From Oscheius sp. JU75 (lineage: Eukaryota; Nematoda; Chromadorea; Rhabditida; Rhabditidae): DNA of 64,000 nucleotides. Where the stretch lies: contig JASJZC010000004.1 in NCBI GenBank assembly GCA_037178855.1, forward strand, positions 7,936,001 through 8,000,000, read 5' to 3'. The notes below the pieces were generated by a model. The model saw nothing but the letters and a program-made list of their open reading frames with translations, searched no databases and had not been told where the DNA came from. A program made the translations under genes and the position numbers. Below are positions 1-11,900 of this stretch, one piece after another. Every line of letters begins with the position of its first letter. Positions within the stretch are counted from its first letter, which is position 1.

Positions 1-421
1 CCATTTTGGACACAAATCAGCCGTTTACGATGGCTTCACCGTTACTTTGTGACTTAATTCTCCCAATGGCATAGCATTGACAACAGGCGACTTCGCTGCT
101 TCTCCAATAGTCTAAGTTATCAAGTTTCCCCAAAAGCTGACTTGTCAACTAAACTCTTGACATGATTTACTCGTGGGGACGCATAGACGGACGGACACCG
201 TTACACTTCAGTATTTACACTTGAGAGGTTTTCACTTTTAGAAAAAAACGATAGCACTATTACATACCGCTACTTTTGTAATTGTAGCTTCAGATTTAGA
301 GCCACAACCTCGACAGTTCTGGGCTTTTGGAGTTTCTTTCTTAAAATTGCTAGTCTGTTATGAACATTTCTCCTTTGAGTTGTTAAAACCCCTTGAACCT
401 AATCTGTAAATCCATTTTCAG
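1..421. other. Upstream intron of taf-7, no exon seen
   Basis: AT-rich DNA ending in a TTTTCAG acceptor directly before the first visible taf-7 exon. I looked for the missing amino-terminal TAF7 segment and saw nothing convincing, so that exon is probably outside the window. Confidence 0.5.
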
Positions 422-1267
422 GTGAACAATATACTTGACTCGAACCCGGCTGTCGAAGATCTGGCCATCAATCTGACGTCGATGGACATGCGTCAGGGGA
501 CTGTCCGTCTCGGACAGCACATTATGAGTGCCAAGGTCTATGATCTTCCCTGCATTGTTGAGGTTTCTTCACATCTGTTTTTTTTTACTACTTATACCCT
601 AAAATCCAGGTACAAAAAACGATTGACAAGAGGAACACGTTCAAAGTGGCCGATCTAACCCAGGTTATGGTCTGCTCGCATGACCTCTCACAACAATCCA
701 CCTCGGCCGAACCATCGTCCTCAGAGCCGTTGAAAAGTGCGAAAAAAGTGGGTTTTTCCCCATCTTTTTTAAGCAAAAAAAGTGTAGGAGCAAAGACAAT
801 GGCAGCACGCGCACGGTCTGACCCCGCCGATGAAGAGCGTCCGTCGCCGACGGTTCCGGAAGACGAAAAAGAAGAAGTACATGGACGCGCCGGAGGTCGA
901 GAAGGAGCTGAAGAGACTGCTGCGCGCGGATCTCGACGCGGATAGTGTTCGCTGGGAGATTGTGTCGGTCGAGGACAAAAAAAAAGTTTGTCTCTTTCCA
1001 ATCACTTTGAAGTGTGAACACTCGTGTCTGTAGCTCTAAATCTGAAACCGTAACTACTGCGTGTGCGAACTGTTGAGTGTGTGGCTCAAAATAATTTGGT
1101 TTGAATTGAAATTTGTTATTATAACCTACTTTAAGCCCAAAAATACCCCCATTTTTCAGGACATTCAGGTAGTGACGGATCAGGCGATCTTCGGCGACAA
1201 GGTGACGAGCAGCGAAGACGAGGATGCCGAGCCGAAGCCGCTAGTCGAAGAGGAAAAGGACGATTAG
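422..1267 (+). CDS. taf-7: TFIID subunit TAF7, 5' end missing
   Basis: TAF7 (TAFII55) is a subunit of the nuclear TFIID complex that contacts TAF1. Four phase-0 exons (422-562, 610-747, 806-985, 1160-1267) give 188 visible residues. Family signatures appear in order: [19 protein letters not shown] near residue 20-40, [18 protein letters not shown] near 50-65, then [16 protein letters not shown] followed by a lysine-rich stretch and [13 protein letters not shown]. The tail is acidic, ending EEEKDD. The first visible exon has no ATG and begins inside the conserved domain, so one or more upstream exons lie beyond the window edge. The domain order and the phase agreement of all three introns make the assignment firm; only the start is missing. 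Confidence 0.93.
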
Positions 1268-2569
1268 AAGAGGCCTTCCTTAAATTATGTGTCTGTGTAT
1301 AAAGCTATTCTCACACCCACAATTATCTTCTTCCTCGTGCGGTTACTTGCCCTTAATATTTCTGTCTTATCGTCCAACCTTTTACGCGAACTGACCGCTA
1401 GAAACCGGTTTCCCCCTGTCCTTCCCCAACCCCGGATTGCCACGGAGGATCCGTGGCTTTTGTTAGCCTTGCACCCGTTTTTTGAAGAAGGAGGAAACAG
1501 ATTTTTATCATCTGCAGCTAAAGTATTCATTCTGCTTTCACTTTGCCTGCTTTTGGATCTATTTCTAGCTGATGCAAACCTTTTTGAGCTCATCTTAAGG
1601 AAGATTGTCGGTTCTTTTATGGTTTGTTAAAAAAGAATAACTACAGTGTCCCGATATGCTTACATGGTGGGACTCCTGGGAGAGCGTGGATTCAAATTTA
1701 GCACTTTTTTAGATTTCTTTTTATCAGCGTATATACAGCCTTCGTCTTCGTTGTTTTTCAGAGTTTGCTTTTTTCTTCTGGTAAAAGCTGCTAGTAGCCA
1801 CGTTTTAGATACAAAAGACACAGAAGAAACGAAAAAGCAAGCTGTTAGACTGAAAACAAAAAAGAGCGAAAATTGATGCCTTTTTCCTGCGCGTCTAGGA
1901 GTCCCGCCACAAAAGTATTTCCATTTTTTCAAGTAATTTTTTTTCCAACAAACCAGTTCTCTAGAAAAAATTCTCGTTTTTTGAGTTATAAAATCAGCAG
2001 AAGACATACGCTCGCTTTAACAACAGCAGGAAGCTTGTAAGGCTTCCATTTGCGAATCAAGTTGCTTTATTAGCTGTCTGATATGCCTTTTTCAAGTGAA
2101 AGTTTGCTGAACTTCGTGTTTTTCCCTAAACATGTTCCCTAAGGCTGCCTAATCTTTTTTTCGTCTACTCCTTTTGTCCTAATTCTTCCTTCGCGCTTAT
2201 AGTGACGAAAATACTGCTGCACCTCATTAGTCTTCTCCCTTGTTGACTCGTTCTCTCTCTTTTTCTCTTTCCAGTCAGGCATTTTTTGTCACTACGCGTA
2301 AAAGTGACACCTGTCTGGGCCTCCCACTATCTCTACGATCTAACTGACATGTCTCTTTATCAATGCCGTCATAATCATGCCTGAGCACCTTTTCCGTCTC
2401 CCAATCCTCAATTCTTGGATAATTTGAGTCCCAGTTCTTTGTCATGTCCCCTTTTCATTGTATTCAATCCAGTCAGCCTGCCCCGATTTCGACCTTCTTC
2501 CGGCTACCCCGAGGTGCTATACCTATCGAGACTCTTGCAGGTAATTGATGCGCAGCTAAGGAGAGGAGA
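1268..2569. other. taf-7 / tpst-1 intergenic region
   Basis: Holds the taf-7 3' UTR and the upstream region of tpst-1 on the same strand. It is T- and CT-rich. Open frames at 1289-1630 and 1660-2007 are low-complexity and hydrophobic with no family likeness, and I treat them as chance. Confidence 0.5.
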
Positions 2570-5500
2570 ATGCGTCCGCGACAGAAGTACCTACTTTTCG
2601 CCTGCTTTGCAATCGTTCTTCTCCTAATTTTCATTAGCTCCGACGGGTAGGTTCGATTCTATTATCCAGCTAAGTCTAACGTATGTCTTTTGGTGATTAT
2701 CCATAAAAACGTAGATATGAGATCATGTTTGACATAAAAGTTTTTTTTTTTTTTTACCATATTTAGCGCCTACTTCTTTACCAATTTGCTTAAAATGATA
2801 AGAAAATCCGGGAAATGCAGGCCGCATAGAAGTGGACCCATGACTATTTTTAGAAAAATTTCAAACGTCACAAATTTCCCGCCAAAACGCTTATTTTGCC
2901 TTTTTCGATGATTTAAACTCCTTTTTTCCGACTATCTTCTCCGTTTTCTTGGTACTTCTTGTTTATATGTACCGATGCAGTTTTTGACAGCGAGTCGATT
3001 AGACACATTTAGAAGCGGAAAAAGTAAAATAAGCGTTTTGGCGAGGAGTTCGTGACAGGACCCGTTTGAAATTTTTCCAAAAATAGTCTTCGACTTGCTC
3101 TTACAGCCCATAAGCTGCCAGAAGAGTGACAAGAATAGCAATAGAAAATACCTAGATAGTGTTACTTTTGAAGCCAAAACTACTGCGCGTGGGAACTGTG
3201 GCACTAACTTTTGGAACGAATAAAGAAAACTCATATTCTAGTTGCAGAAGTACCCAAATTACTAGCTTTTTTTCAGAAATTCCTTTATCGAAGCAAATAA
3301 TTTTCAGAACATCAATATCGAGCTCCAATCGTGCGTCGCGCTATTCGGAAGAGCTAGGCGAGCGTCCCCATCTGAAGCCGATTGCCAGCGGAAATGTGGA
3401 CGAGAAGGCACCGTTCATTTTTATAGGTTAGTCATTTTTCTGGCAGCTGACATATCAAGGAGATTTTTAGTAGACAGATTAACAGACAACAAGTAGTCTA
3501 CCTGCTGGTGTGAATAGAAAGCGGAAGATTACCAGTGACAGACGAAAATGACAGCATAGCGGCTGACATAAATGAAGAATGAATAAGGATAGGCTAAGAG
3601 GATGGCAAAAGCAGGTTGAAAATCGGGTTTCTGAAAAACAGGCCTGGAGCGTGAACTGGAGTCCGTGACAATTACATTTTTGACGTGTGAGCTGTCGAAT
3701 CTGTAGCTAGAAAAGCCCTGACCGAGACGGGACAAGTATATGACATGGACAGATATGGACAGCTTTTCCATCTAAAATTCTAATTCTGGCAGGAAGCTTG
3801 ATAGCTCAGTTGTAACTCACAAAACCCTATAATTTCAGGAGGAGTCCCGCGGTCAGGAACCACTCTGATGCGAGCCATGCTCGACGCCCATCCAGATGTC
3901 CGCTGTGGCGAGGAGACGCGAGTAATTCCACGAATTCTCGGCCTTCGGGCTCAATGGAAACGCAGCGAGAAGGAATGGAACCGACTCCAGCAGGCCGGCG
4001 TTACCGGCGAGGTCATCAACAACGCCGTTAGCTCCTTCATCATTCAGGTTTCGAGCCTTTTTTACTCAAGAAAAGGGTTAAATTCTAGATTATCGCCGGT
4101 CACGGAGCCCCTGCTCCTCGACTCTGTAACAAGGATCCGTTCACGATGAAGAGCGCTCTTTATCTGTCGGAAATCTTCCCCAAATCCAAGTTCATTTTCA
4201 TGATTCGCGATGGACGAGCCACAGTTCACAGTATCATCTCGAGAAAGGTAGACGTCTTTTGTTATCAGAATGCGGTGAGAAAAGGAGAGGACTGTGAGTG
4301 GTGAGCGACAGAGAAATAGAGATGGCAAAAATAGGTAGATGTTTGTTTGATATGGTCCAAAAGACAGGGGCAGGCTAGGAAATACACAAATTGACAGGAA
4401 CATGGACAGGAGAGGGATGTGTAAAGTTGACAGGATCTAGATAAAGGACAAGACAGATAGACAGTGACGGGATGACTATAGGATAAGTTGACAGGGGACA
4501 GTAATAGAGAGGGTTGCAACGGGCCGGGCTGATTTGCGGCCTGATACAAAAACTCAGAGTTGACGAAATCGCACCATATTAAGAGTTATTTTGAAAACCT
4601 CATCGTGTAGATTGAGAAAATGAAACAAAAAAGTTGCCATCACACTGCGAACAGCCTACCAAAATTGTAGCTAATCACCGTATTGCTAAGGGCCGCCACT
4701 TCGATAAAGGCAACCCAAGTTTGAGTCCAACTTGCGGAAATGTCTTTCTCTACACTTATTACGACACTCATTCCCTTCTTTACATTTGTTAGATTTGGAG
4801 TATGAGAAATTATCAGTTCTGGGCCGGACCAGTTCTGTTCCAGAAATCTCGGCACGGAACGAATCCTGACACAGGAGCCAATAGGCTAGATTCAAGTTCG
4901 ATAGGAATAGGAACTTTGATAGTTCTTTACGTTGGCAGAGGCATGGTAAATAAGTAGCAGGTTGACCTGAACAGGATAGGTAGACGCTAAGTTGATATGA
5001 CATTGTATGACAAGTTGAAAAAAGTTTCACAGAAACGGAAAAAGCAGCTTGACCGGCATATTATAGTCAGAGAATGCCTCTTAATCACATCTTTCCAGGT
5101 TACAATCACCGGCTTCGACCTAACCGACTACCGCAGCAGCATGAATAAGTGGAATAAGGCTATCGAGATGATGCTCGAGCAGTGCGAGAGCGTCGGTGAG
5201 CGCTGTTTCAAGGGACTTTCCTATATACTCTCTCGACTTACAAAATTTTAGATGCACTATGAGCAGCTCGTCCTCCATCCGGAGACGGAAATGCGTAAAC
5301 TCTTGAAGTTCCTGGATCTACCATGGAACTCCACAGTCCTAAGACACGAGGAGCTGATTGGCAGTGAGATCAAGCTGTCCAATGTGGAGAGAAGTTCAGA
5401 TCAGGTCCGATTTTGTTGGTATAAATGTGCACAAAAATACTGATTTTAGGTAGTGAAGCCAGTAAACTTGGACGCTCTGAGCAAATGGGTCGGACAGATT

Positions 5501-5782
5501 CCGGAAGACGTGGTCAAGGACATGGCTGCTGTTAGTTCTACCTTTTTTCAGCGCGGCGTGTGAACTGTCAAGGATGTGGCCCAAACTTTTTTTTAGATAG
5601 CCCCAATGCTGGAAAAACTGGGCTACGACCCGAACGCGAATCCGCCAGTCTACGGTCGCCCAGATGAAATGGTTGCAAAGAAGACGGAAGACGTCCACAA
5701 GAACGGGAGGGAATGGTACAAGAAGGCTGTCGGTGTGGTGAACAATCCCGACAGAGTCGACAAGCCGGCCGAAGGACGGTAG
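2570..5782 (+). CDS. tpst-1: Protein-tyrosine sulfotransferase
   Basis: Golgi type II membrane enzyme that moves sulfate from PAPS to tyrosines of secreted and membrane proteins. Eight exons: 2570-2646, 3308-3426, 3839-4047, 4089-4247, 5099-5212, 5252-5404, 5450-5530, 5597-5782 (about 365 aa; human TPST is 370). Exon 1 encodes a short basic end and a signal anchor (residues about 7-23). The PAPS 5'-phosphosulfate loop [15 protein letters not shown], the catalytic-Glu segment [12 protein letters not shown], the NKDPF motif and the 3'-phosphate region [11 protein letters not shown] are all present, as is the DQVVKPVNL / [17 protein letters not shown] end. In nematodes TPST sulfates cuticle collagens. 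The junction between 5212 and 5252 is abnormal: the reading that keeps the conserved Cys has no GT donor. Confidence 0.95.
2838..3092. repeat. Foldback (inverted-repeat) element in tpst-1 intron 1
   Basis: Arms at about 2841-2908 and 3016-3090 are imperfect reverse complements of each other. Both contain CGCCAAAACGCTTATTTT and GAAAAATTTCAAACG on one strand, separated by roughly 100 nt. A diverged single arm recurs in an rfc-2 intron at 44473-44527, so this looks like a dispersed MITE-like family. No coding capacity is seen. Confidence 0.65.
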
Positions 5783-5950
5783 TCCTCAAGTAAAAGACGA
5801 AAATAATGCCATAGCAATATTCCTCTACGGGTAGCTTATTTATGTTCACCCCCTCTTCATTAATCGTCGGGTTATCATTGCTTGCGCTTCCCCACATTTT
5901 CATTACGTCCTTATGCATAATTTGTGTGATCTTTCTGTGATTTTTTTCAT

Positions 5951-8900
5951 CTAATGAAGTGAGGCCTCCTCTGCTGTAGTTTTGAAGAAAACCAAGACGT
6001 TTTCGAGGGTGTAATCGCTGGAAAGGAGTGCCTTTAGGGCTGGGACCTTGTAGGAGACATTTTTCCCAGCCAGACGACCACGATCGAGCAAGAGAGTCTC
6101 ATAGATGGAGAGCAGATCAGATTCCTGGAAGTTTTTAGTGAAAAAAATGACATTTTGACTGGGAAATGTTTTTGGACTGAACTGTTGAGGCGACTGCCCA
6201 AAATTTTAAGCTGTACGTGTGAACTGTCTAGTCTGTTCCTTTTCAAAGAAAACTGACATCAACGAGCTGTTCCTCCTGCTCAAAAATGTTGTCATGATCG
6301 GTCAAAATCTGCCGATTTTCCTCGCTCAGAAACGACACGTCCCCGTTGCTGTTGACCTCGAGTTCCTGAAAAGAAGATCCTCTTTCTAAAAGTTTCTATT
6401 TCCACCAAAATCTGGCTACGCGTCACACGAAATTCAAGATGCGGGATCTACTAATTGACATTGTGTCCGCTGGCGTCAGACAGCCTACTGCTTGAAACAT
6501 ATACTACGAGATGAGAGGCAGGAAGACGGGGGAAGAGGGGCTATTTCTGGAGGAAAAGGGAGAGAGAGAGAGAGAGAGTGAGACAGGAATCGTAAAGTTC
6601 GGGGAAAAGAACCATAGTTCAATCGGTCAACCCACATTCCATCTCTGCTATCAGGCTGCATTTGCATAGGGGCCCTACACACGAATTCTTTCCAGGGCAA
6701 AATATTTCCGGAGCACGGGGCCAGGACGTCATTGGTCACTAACCTTGAGAGCAGAGGCGAGCATTTTTCTTCGATCCATCCCGATCAGAATCTTCATACG
6801 GGTATCCAGAAGTCGAAGACAGTGGGCGATGGACTCTTCGTTTATGTCTGCAAGAGGATTCGGGGTGTCGGTCACTGTCTCTCTCACCACAAGTCACGTC
6901 GACTCTCAGATCCCTCCTGGTAGTATCCGCTGTGATCATATCCCGAATGATAGTGATGGTCGAAATGTTGTCTGACTTGAAGATTGCTGTTCCACGTCCA
7001 AAGAGTTAGTATATTGTAGTTCAGACAAAAGGATTTACGAGTAAGTCGCTTGAAGTTGCGTCCCACCATTGATAGTACTTTCAAAATTGAAGGTGACAGT
7101 GTCACTGCCTCCACTTTTTGCGGGGACACCAATTAGTAACTGAACCATCCAAGCATGTACCTCGGCCATTGAGAAGGAGCCTGAAACATGTCTGTTGGAG
7201 AAAGTGACAGAGACAGACAACTCTTCCTCTCACCTGAAAAGGCCAAAGTATTGAAGGGTCTCGTCTTGTCAATTTCATGGATTCTCACATGAGCACTGAG
7301 TGGCTTCACCTCGAAGGTTCTTATCTGAAAAACAGTCTTCTTCTTCTTCACTCAAAACGCCTCCACTTCTCTCTCTGTTTTACGGTAAGACCCGCCCCTC
7401 CGAGGGTCCGGTTGCATCGAAGCGCTCCCCATTTTGCATAGGCACTACAAGACATGCGGTCTCTCGTGCTCCTCCTCCTCACCCTCTTCTTGGCCGCTGT
7501 CGTCACTGCCGGTCCCTTTTTCATTTTCAAAACGCACCAGGAGCTGCCGGATCAGGTAAGGGGATAAGAGTGAATGGGTTCGCTATTAGTCTTTCACTTG
7601 TCTGGTCCTTGAAATCGAACCTGAGACTGTCGGGCTGTGGGCCGCGCCTTAGCCCACTAGACCACCGGAGGAAAATTTTAGCAAATGAACTGTAGAAGAG
7701 CTAGAGCTCTACTGAGGGGACCCTACGGAATAGAGCTCTTCTGAGCCAACACATGGAAAGTTTCCAGCAGCGATTTTCGCAGACAAAAGAGTATTCCTGG
7801 TTTTACAATGTTCAGCAATGTGTGTCAAAAGAAAAAACATCAAGAATCTGAAAAAATGAGGTCTTGGGTCCCAAAAGAGTTTTACAAGCGGCGTGCTTAA
7901 CTACTGTAGTACGAGACTGTAGGGATTACTGTAAACTAGTGTAGTATAAGACTGTAGAATTAGACGACCAATCTACCATGCCTTATATCGAAAAATGGTA
8001 CAAGCTGAACCCTCTGTAACCGAATAAGTATCAAAGTACTACCAGCGCATGACTGATACCGTTATGTTGTCCCTTTATTGGTCTCTCGGTCCCCCTCTTA
8101 CGTCAAAAGGTCCCCCCAACCTGCAGATACTCTTCTTTAAATCCAGGGACCACAATACTTGCCTCCTTCTCTCTAGCGCTCCCACCTCTCAAGGATCGTG
8201 ACGTCCAACGTCCTTCTACCAAAGACTAAATCTTTAGTTTTCCCTCCCAAGTACCGTCATAGGATCCCCTCCGGAAACGGTTTGTGAGCACTGCGTAGGA
8301 AAGTCTCCCTTATCGTGGCTCATAAATTGTCAGAGACTCACGGTGTTTGTCGAAAAACACATTTGACTACGTTTCCCTGTCTCTCTCTATCTCTGGAACT
8401 CATCTGTGGGGAGACCGGAAAAACAATCACCGAATTTGACTGGGTTTTTTTCAATGATTAGGGATCAAACCCTATGTTCCGAGCCTCATGAAGCAAAAGA
8501 AAAATAGGTTTTGGATCAGGGAATCGAACCTGGGCGCTTCTGACAGCGTGCGCGCTAGAAAAAATAAGGTCTTAATACCGAAAAGTGATCAAGAATCACG
8601 GTATTTCAAGTTTTCAGTGGCTTCAACCGGCGAAACGTGCTCTGGACAAATGTGGCTGTAATATGGGCTGGTAAGACTCCCCTCCCAGTTTTTAATAATA
8701 CTACTTTTCAGTTTCTACTCGTCCGCGAGAGAATGCATGAGCTGCTGCTCGCTAGCCCTCTGACCCATCTCCCTTCCACTACAGATTTACCGGTCCACTC
8801 CAGAGTAAATTGTTCCCTGTGTTCCTCTAGAGTAAAATGGAACCTACTACTCCGGCTTTGGGATGGATATTCGGACAGACGTAGACGTGAATCGGACCGG

Positions 8901-11900
8901 AATGGCCTTCAGATATACGAGCCCGGAGTTCCAGACGGGAGGTCTTGGCCTGGCAGCGGTAGGAAGCCAAGAGCGTCCAGGGGCTCTGAAGCAGAGAGTA
9001 TAGAGAGAGTATGGGTCGAGAGTTACGTGTTCACTTTGGGGGATGGTCGAGACGACGGAGTAGTTCTTCTCGACTTCGACCAGCTTGACCGGAAGACTGC
9101 TCTGAAAGAGGAGAGTTCTGATTGTGTGAGAGAGAGAGAGAGACAGAGGCAAATTTTTCATGTTTTTTTCACCTATACTTCGTGAAATGTGAAAAAGGTA
9201 GCAAAAGACTCGAATAATAATAAGCAGAGCCCTCATACCCCCTAAAATAAAAATGAAAACTTTTTTTGCCGACGGGATCCGAACCAGGAACCCTCGGCTG
9301 CGTGCGCTTCCCAAGCAATGGTGATAATCACTAGGCCACTGAAACAGCGCTTTATCAAAGCGCGCTTTGGGAGCCGCACCGAAATTCTAAACCGTCCTGA
9401 GGGCGCTACGCCCTGGAAAGTTATCTTATCATCTTTTCCATCGAAAGAGCTTCAAAACGAAGACCGAGTATACCTAGGAGCATAATCAGAAACTTGCAGT
9501 CACCATGTCCCCCCATTAACCGTCTTACAAATCTCCTACTCTCTACAGCTTTCGGGCAGTTGGGTAGAAAAGAGAGAGACAGAGACCTCACCTTGACAAT
9601 GATGTAGTCTATTGGTAGAACGAGTTCAATGGTCAAAGTATATGCTCCAAACTCTGGATTGAAGTCGAAAGACTCGTGAACCTGGAGAGAGTATGAGACA
9701 TTTGAAAGAGACTACCTGGAAATGAGGAATATAGGCAGCAGTGGAGCCATCCCGAAGTGTCATTTCGGTGTACCTTTGTCTCTCCTCATTGACTTTCGTT
9801 TCCAGTTCTTCGATCTCTGATCTGAGAGCAGACAGTGGCAGTGAGAGTGGTCTTACCTCAGTTGCTGAACCTTGACATTGACATTCGAGGCCGTCGCTGT
9901 TCCAGGAGCCATGATGGCTGCCTTACAAAGGGAAAAGACCCATCCGGTGAAGGTACAGACGACAATCTCGTCATGTTCCTTGTGACTGACTCGGCCACAG
10001 GAGATGCTAGTGATTGACTCATCGGCATTCTGAAACCTGTCTCTTTGTTTCTTTATCTCCTTGTCTCTCAATCTCTTTGCGTCTTTCTACCTTTGTTATG
10101 TTTCTCTGTCTCTATTTGCGTCTCTCAGTCCCTGTTCCTCTATTCCCCACAATCCCCAGTTTTCAGGATAACTTACAAAAACACCGGCCAGAGTAGCCGT
10201 GTCATCCTCAGCGATAGTGTAGATTTCAATCATGCCGTCCTCTTTTCCAATGACCAAGTCCTGTTTCTGCTTGTCCATGAAGGGGTAGTAGGCCATGGTC
10301 GTGACAGCTGAACTCCTGTCAGTGTTCAACCAGCTTGACCTACCACTAATGGTACTGGTATTCAGTTCCCAGATAATACCTCTGCCTTGGTCTTTTGCCT
10401 CGGAACTGGCAATGTTGACTAATCCGATCCGGCCAGTCTTGGTTCCGTACATAACAAACTGCCTAGTTGGACCGCCATCTCCCATATGGAGGACAAGAGT
10501 ACAGGGCACGTCGCGGAGATCGATCTAGTTGATTGAAATCAATGTATTGTCTCTGTATTCTTGACTACCGTGCTCTTTACCCCTAACTACTGTCCCCAAA
10601 CTGTGTCTGAACTCTCGACAATGGTCTCTGTACTCTCGGCTACCGTAATGTGTGTACTTCCTTGACTTTTACCATATCGTTTCTGCTGACTACTTTTCAC
10701 ATGTATTTACTAAGAATCTAGTGCCATTTAAAAGCCGAAAAAGTAGGAAAATACTAGCAACAATCACCAGGGCCTTCAAACCCCCTCTAAAACAGAAAAT
10801 TAAACTTTTTTGTTCCACGGGACCCGAACCAGGAGCCATCGGCTGCGTGCGCTTCCCAAGCAACGATGATAGCCACTAAGCTATCGGAAATGAGACCGAA
10901 TATGCCAAGAGCCTTTTTCAGCAACGGGCAAAGTTGTTATCCTACCTTTGGGGTAATCAGTACTCTACAGTCGATGTGATATTGACTAATGTCTCTGTAC
11001 TCTCGACTACCATGCAATTAGATAAGAACCTACAGCATAAACCATGTTAGACTTCTCCGCGACCTTAATCGTAGCATCTGTACAGGCCAGAACCGCCGTG
11101 AAAGGTCGACTCGCCCAGGCTCCTCCTTCTTGCAGACAGACCACGTCCATTATCTCGTCACTACTGAGGAAAAACTAGAAATTATAGGTTTCTGATTCAT
11201 TCTCTCGTCCCACATCAGTATCCTGGCAGTCATGGTAATGATTGTAGCTCTTTCTACCAGTCACCACCAGCTCCACCCCCCAAATGAACCTGTAACTTCT
11301 GGGTTTTCATAACAGATTTTCCTACATTCTTCTGGCCGGCTCGGCCATATTCGTCTCAAAGGTGAAGAAGTTCTTGCCCTTCTTGTTGATTCCTCTCACA
11401 GTGTTGTCAGCCACGACGAAGACCTTATCATGGAGAGTCCCAACAGCTCCACCGAGGCAGACAGCGGTGACCGGGGGACCGGGTGGAGTCTTGAAGACAA
11501 TCTAAAGGGTTTTTTAAGTGCTCTGACTCTGCCATTGGTCTAGGTCAAATGAGGTCAGAGGATCTATAATAGCGAAACCAAGTCAGAAGCCCTCTTCCCG
11601 TGACTATAAGTTCAAGCCTGAGAAATTTTTTCAAAAATCTAAACTATTAAGTGTGACCGCCCCATGGTAGCAGCAATTTTGACTTTATCTCCCTAACCTC
11701 AAAACATAATCCGTAAAGTCCTGTCAAGCGAACACCTGTGGCTACAGAGTCAGCATAGAGACGTTCTTCCAAACGCGGTAGCTCGACTGAGAGATAGTAC
11801 TAAGGGTGAAAGTGGGAGACAGTGCTCCATGGGATGAGAGGATATTGGAGTGTGAGATACGATAAGAGTTTGACACGCTGACAGGAACGACGATGTTTGA

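Noticed and set aside
1289-1630. 113-codon plus-strand frame after taf-7
   Set aside because: Low-complexity hydrophobic reading in a 3' UTR, no family likeness.
10318-10346. A 28-nt intron within the bbs-7 exon at 10177-10524
   Set aside because: Removing it shifts the frame; reading through keeps the conserved propeller sequence.
11021-11040. A GG-start intron in bbs-7
   Set aside because: The donor three bases earlier (GCT|GTAGGT) is canonical and gives the family's residue count.
11299-11325. A 27-nt ultra-short intron in bbs-7
   Set aside because: The acceptor nine bases further (TTACAG) keeps frame, gives RRMFIWG and matches the human BBS7 length exactly, so the intron is 36 nt.
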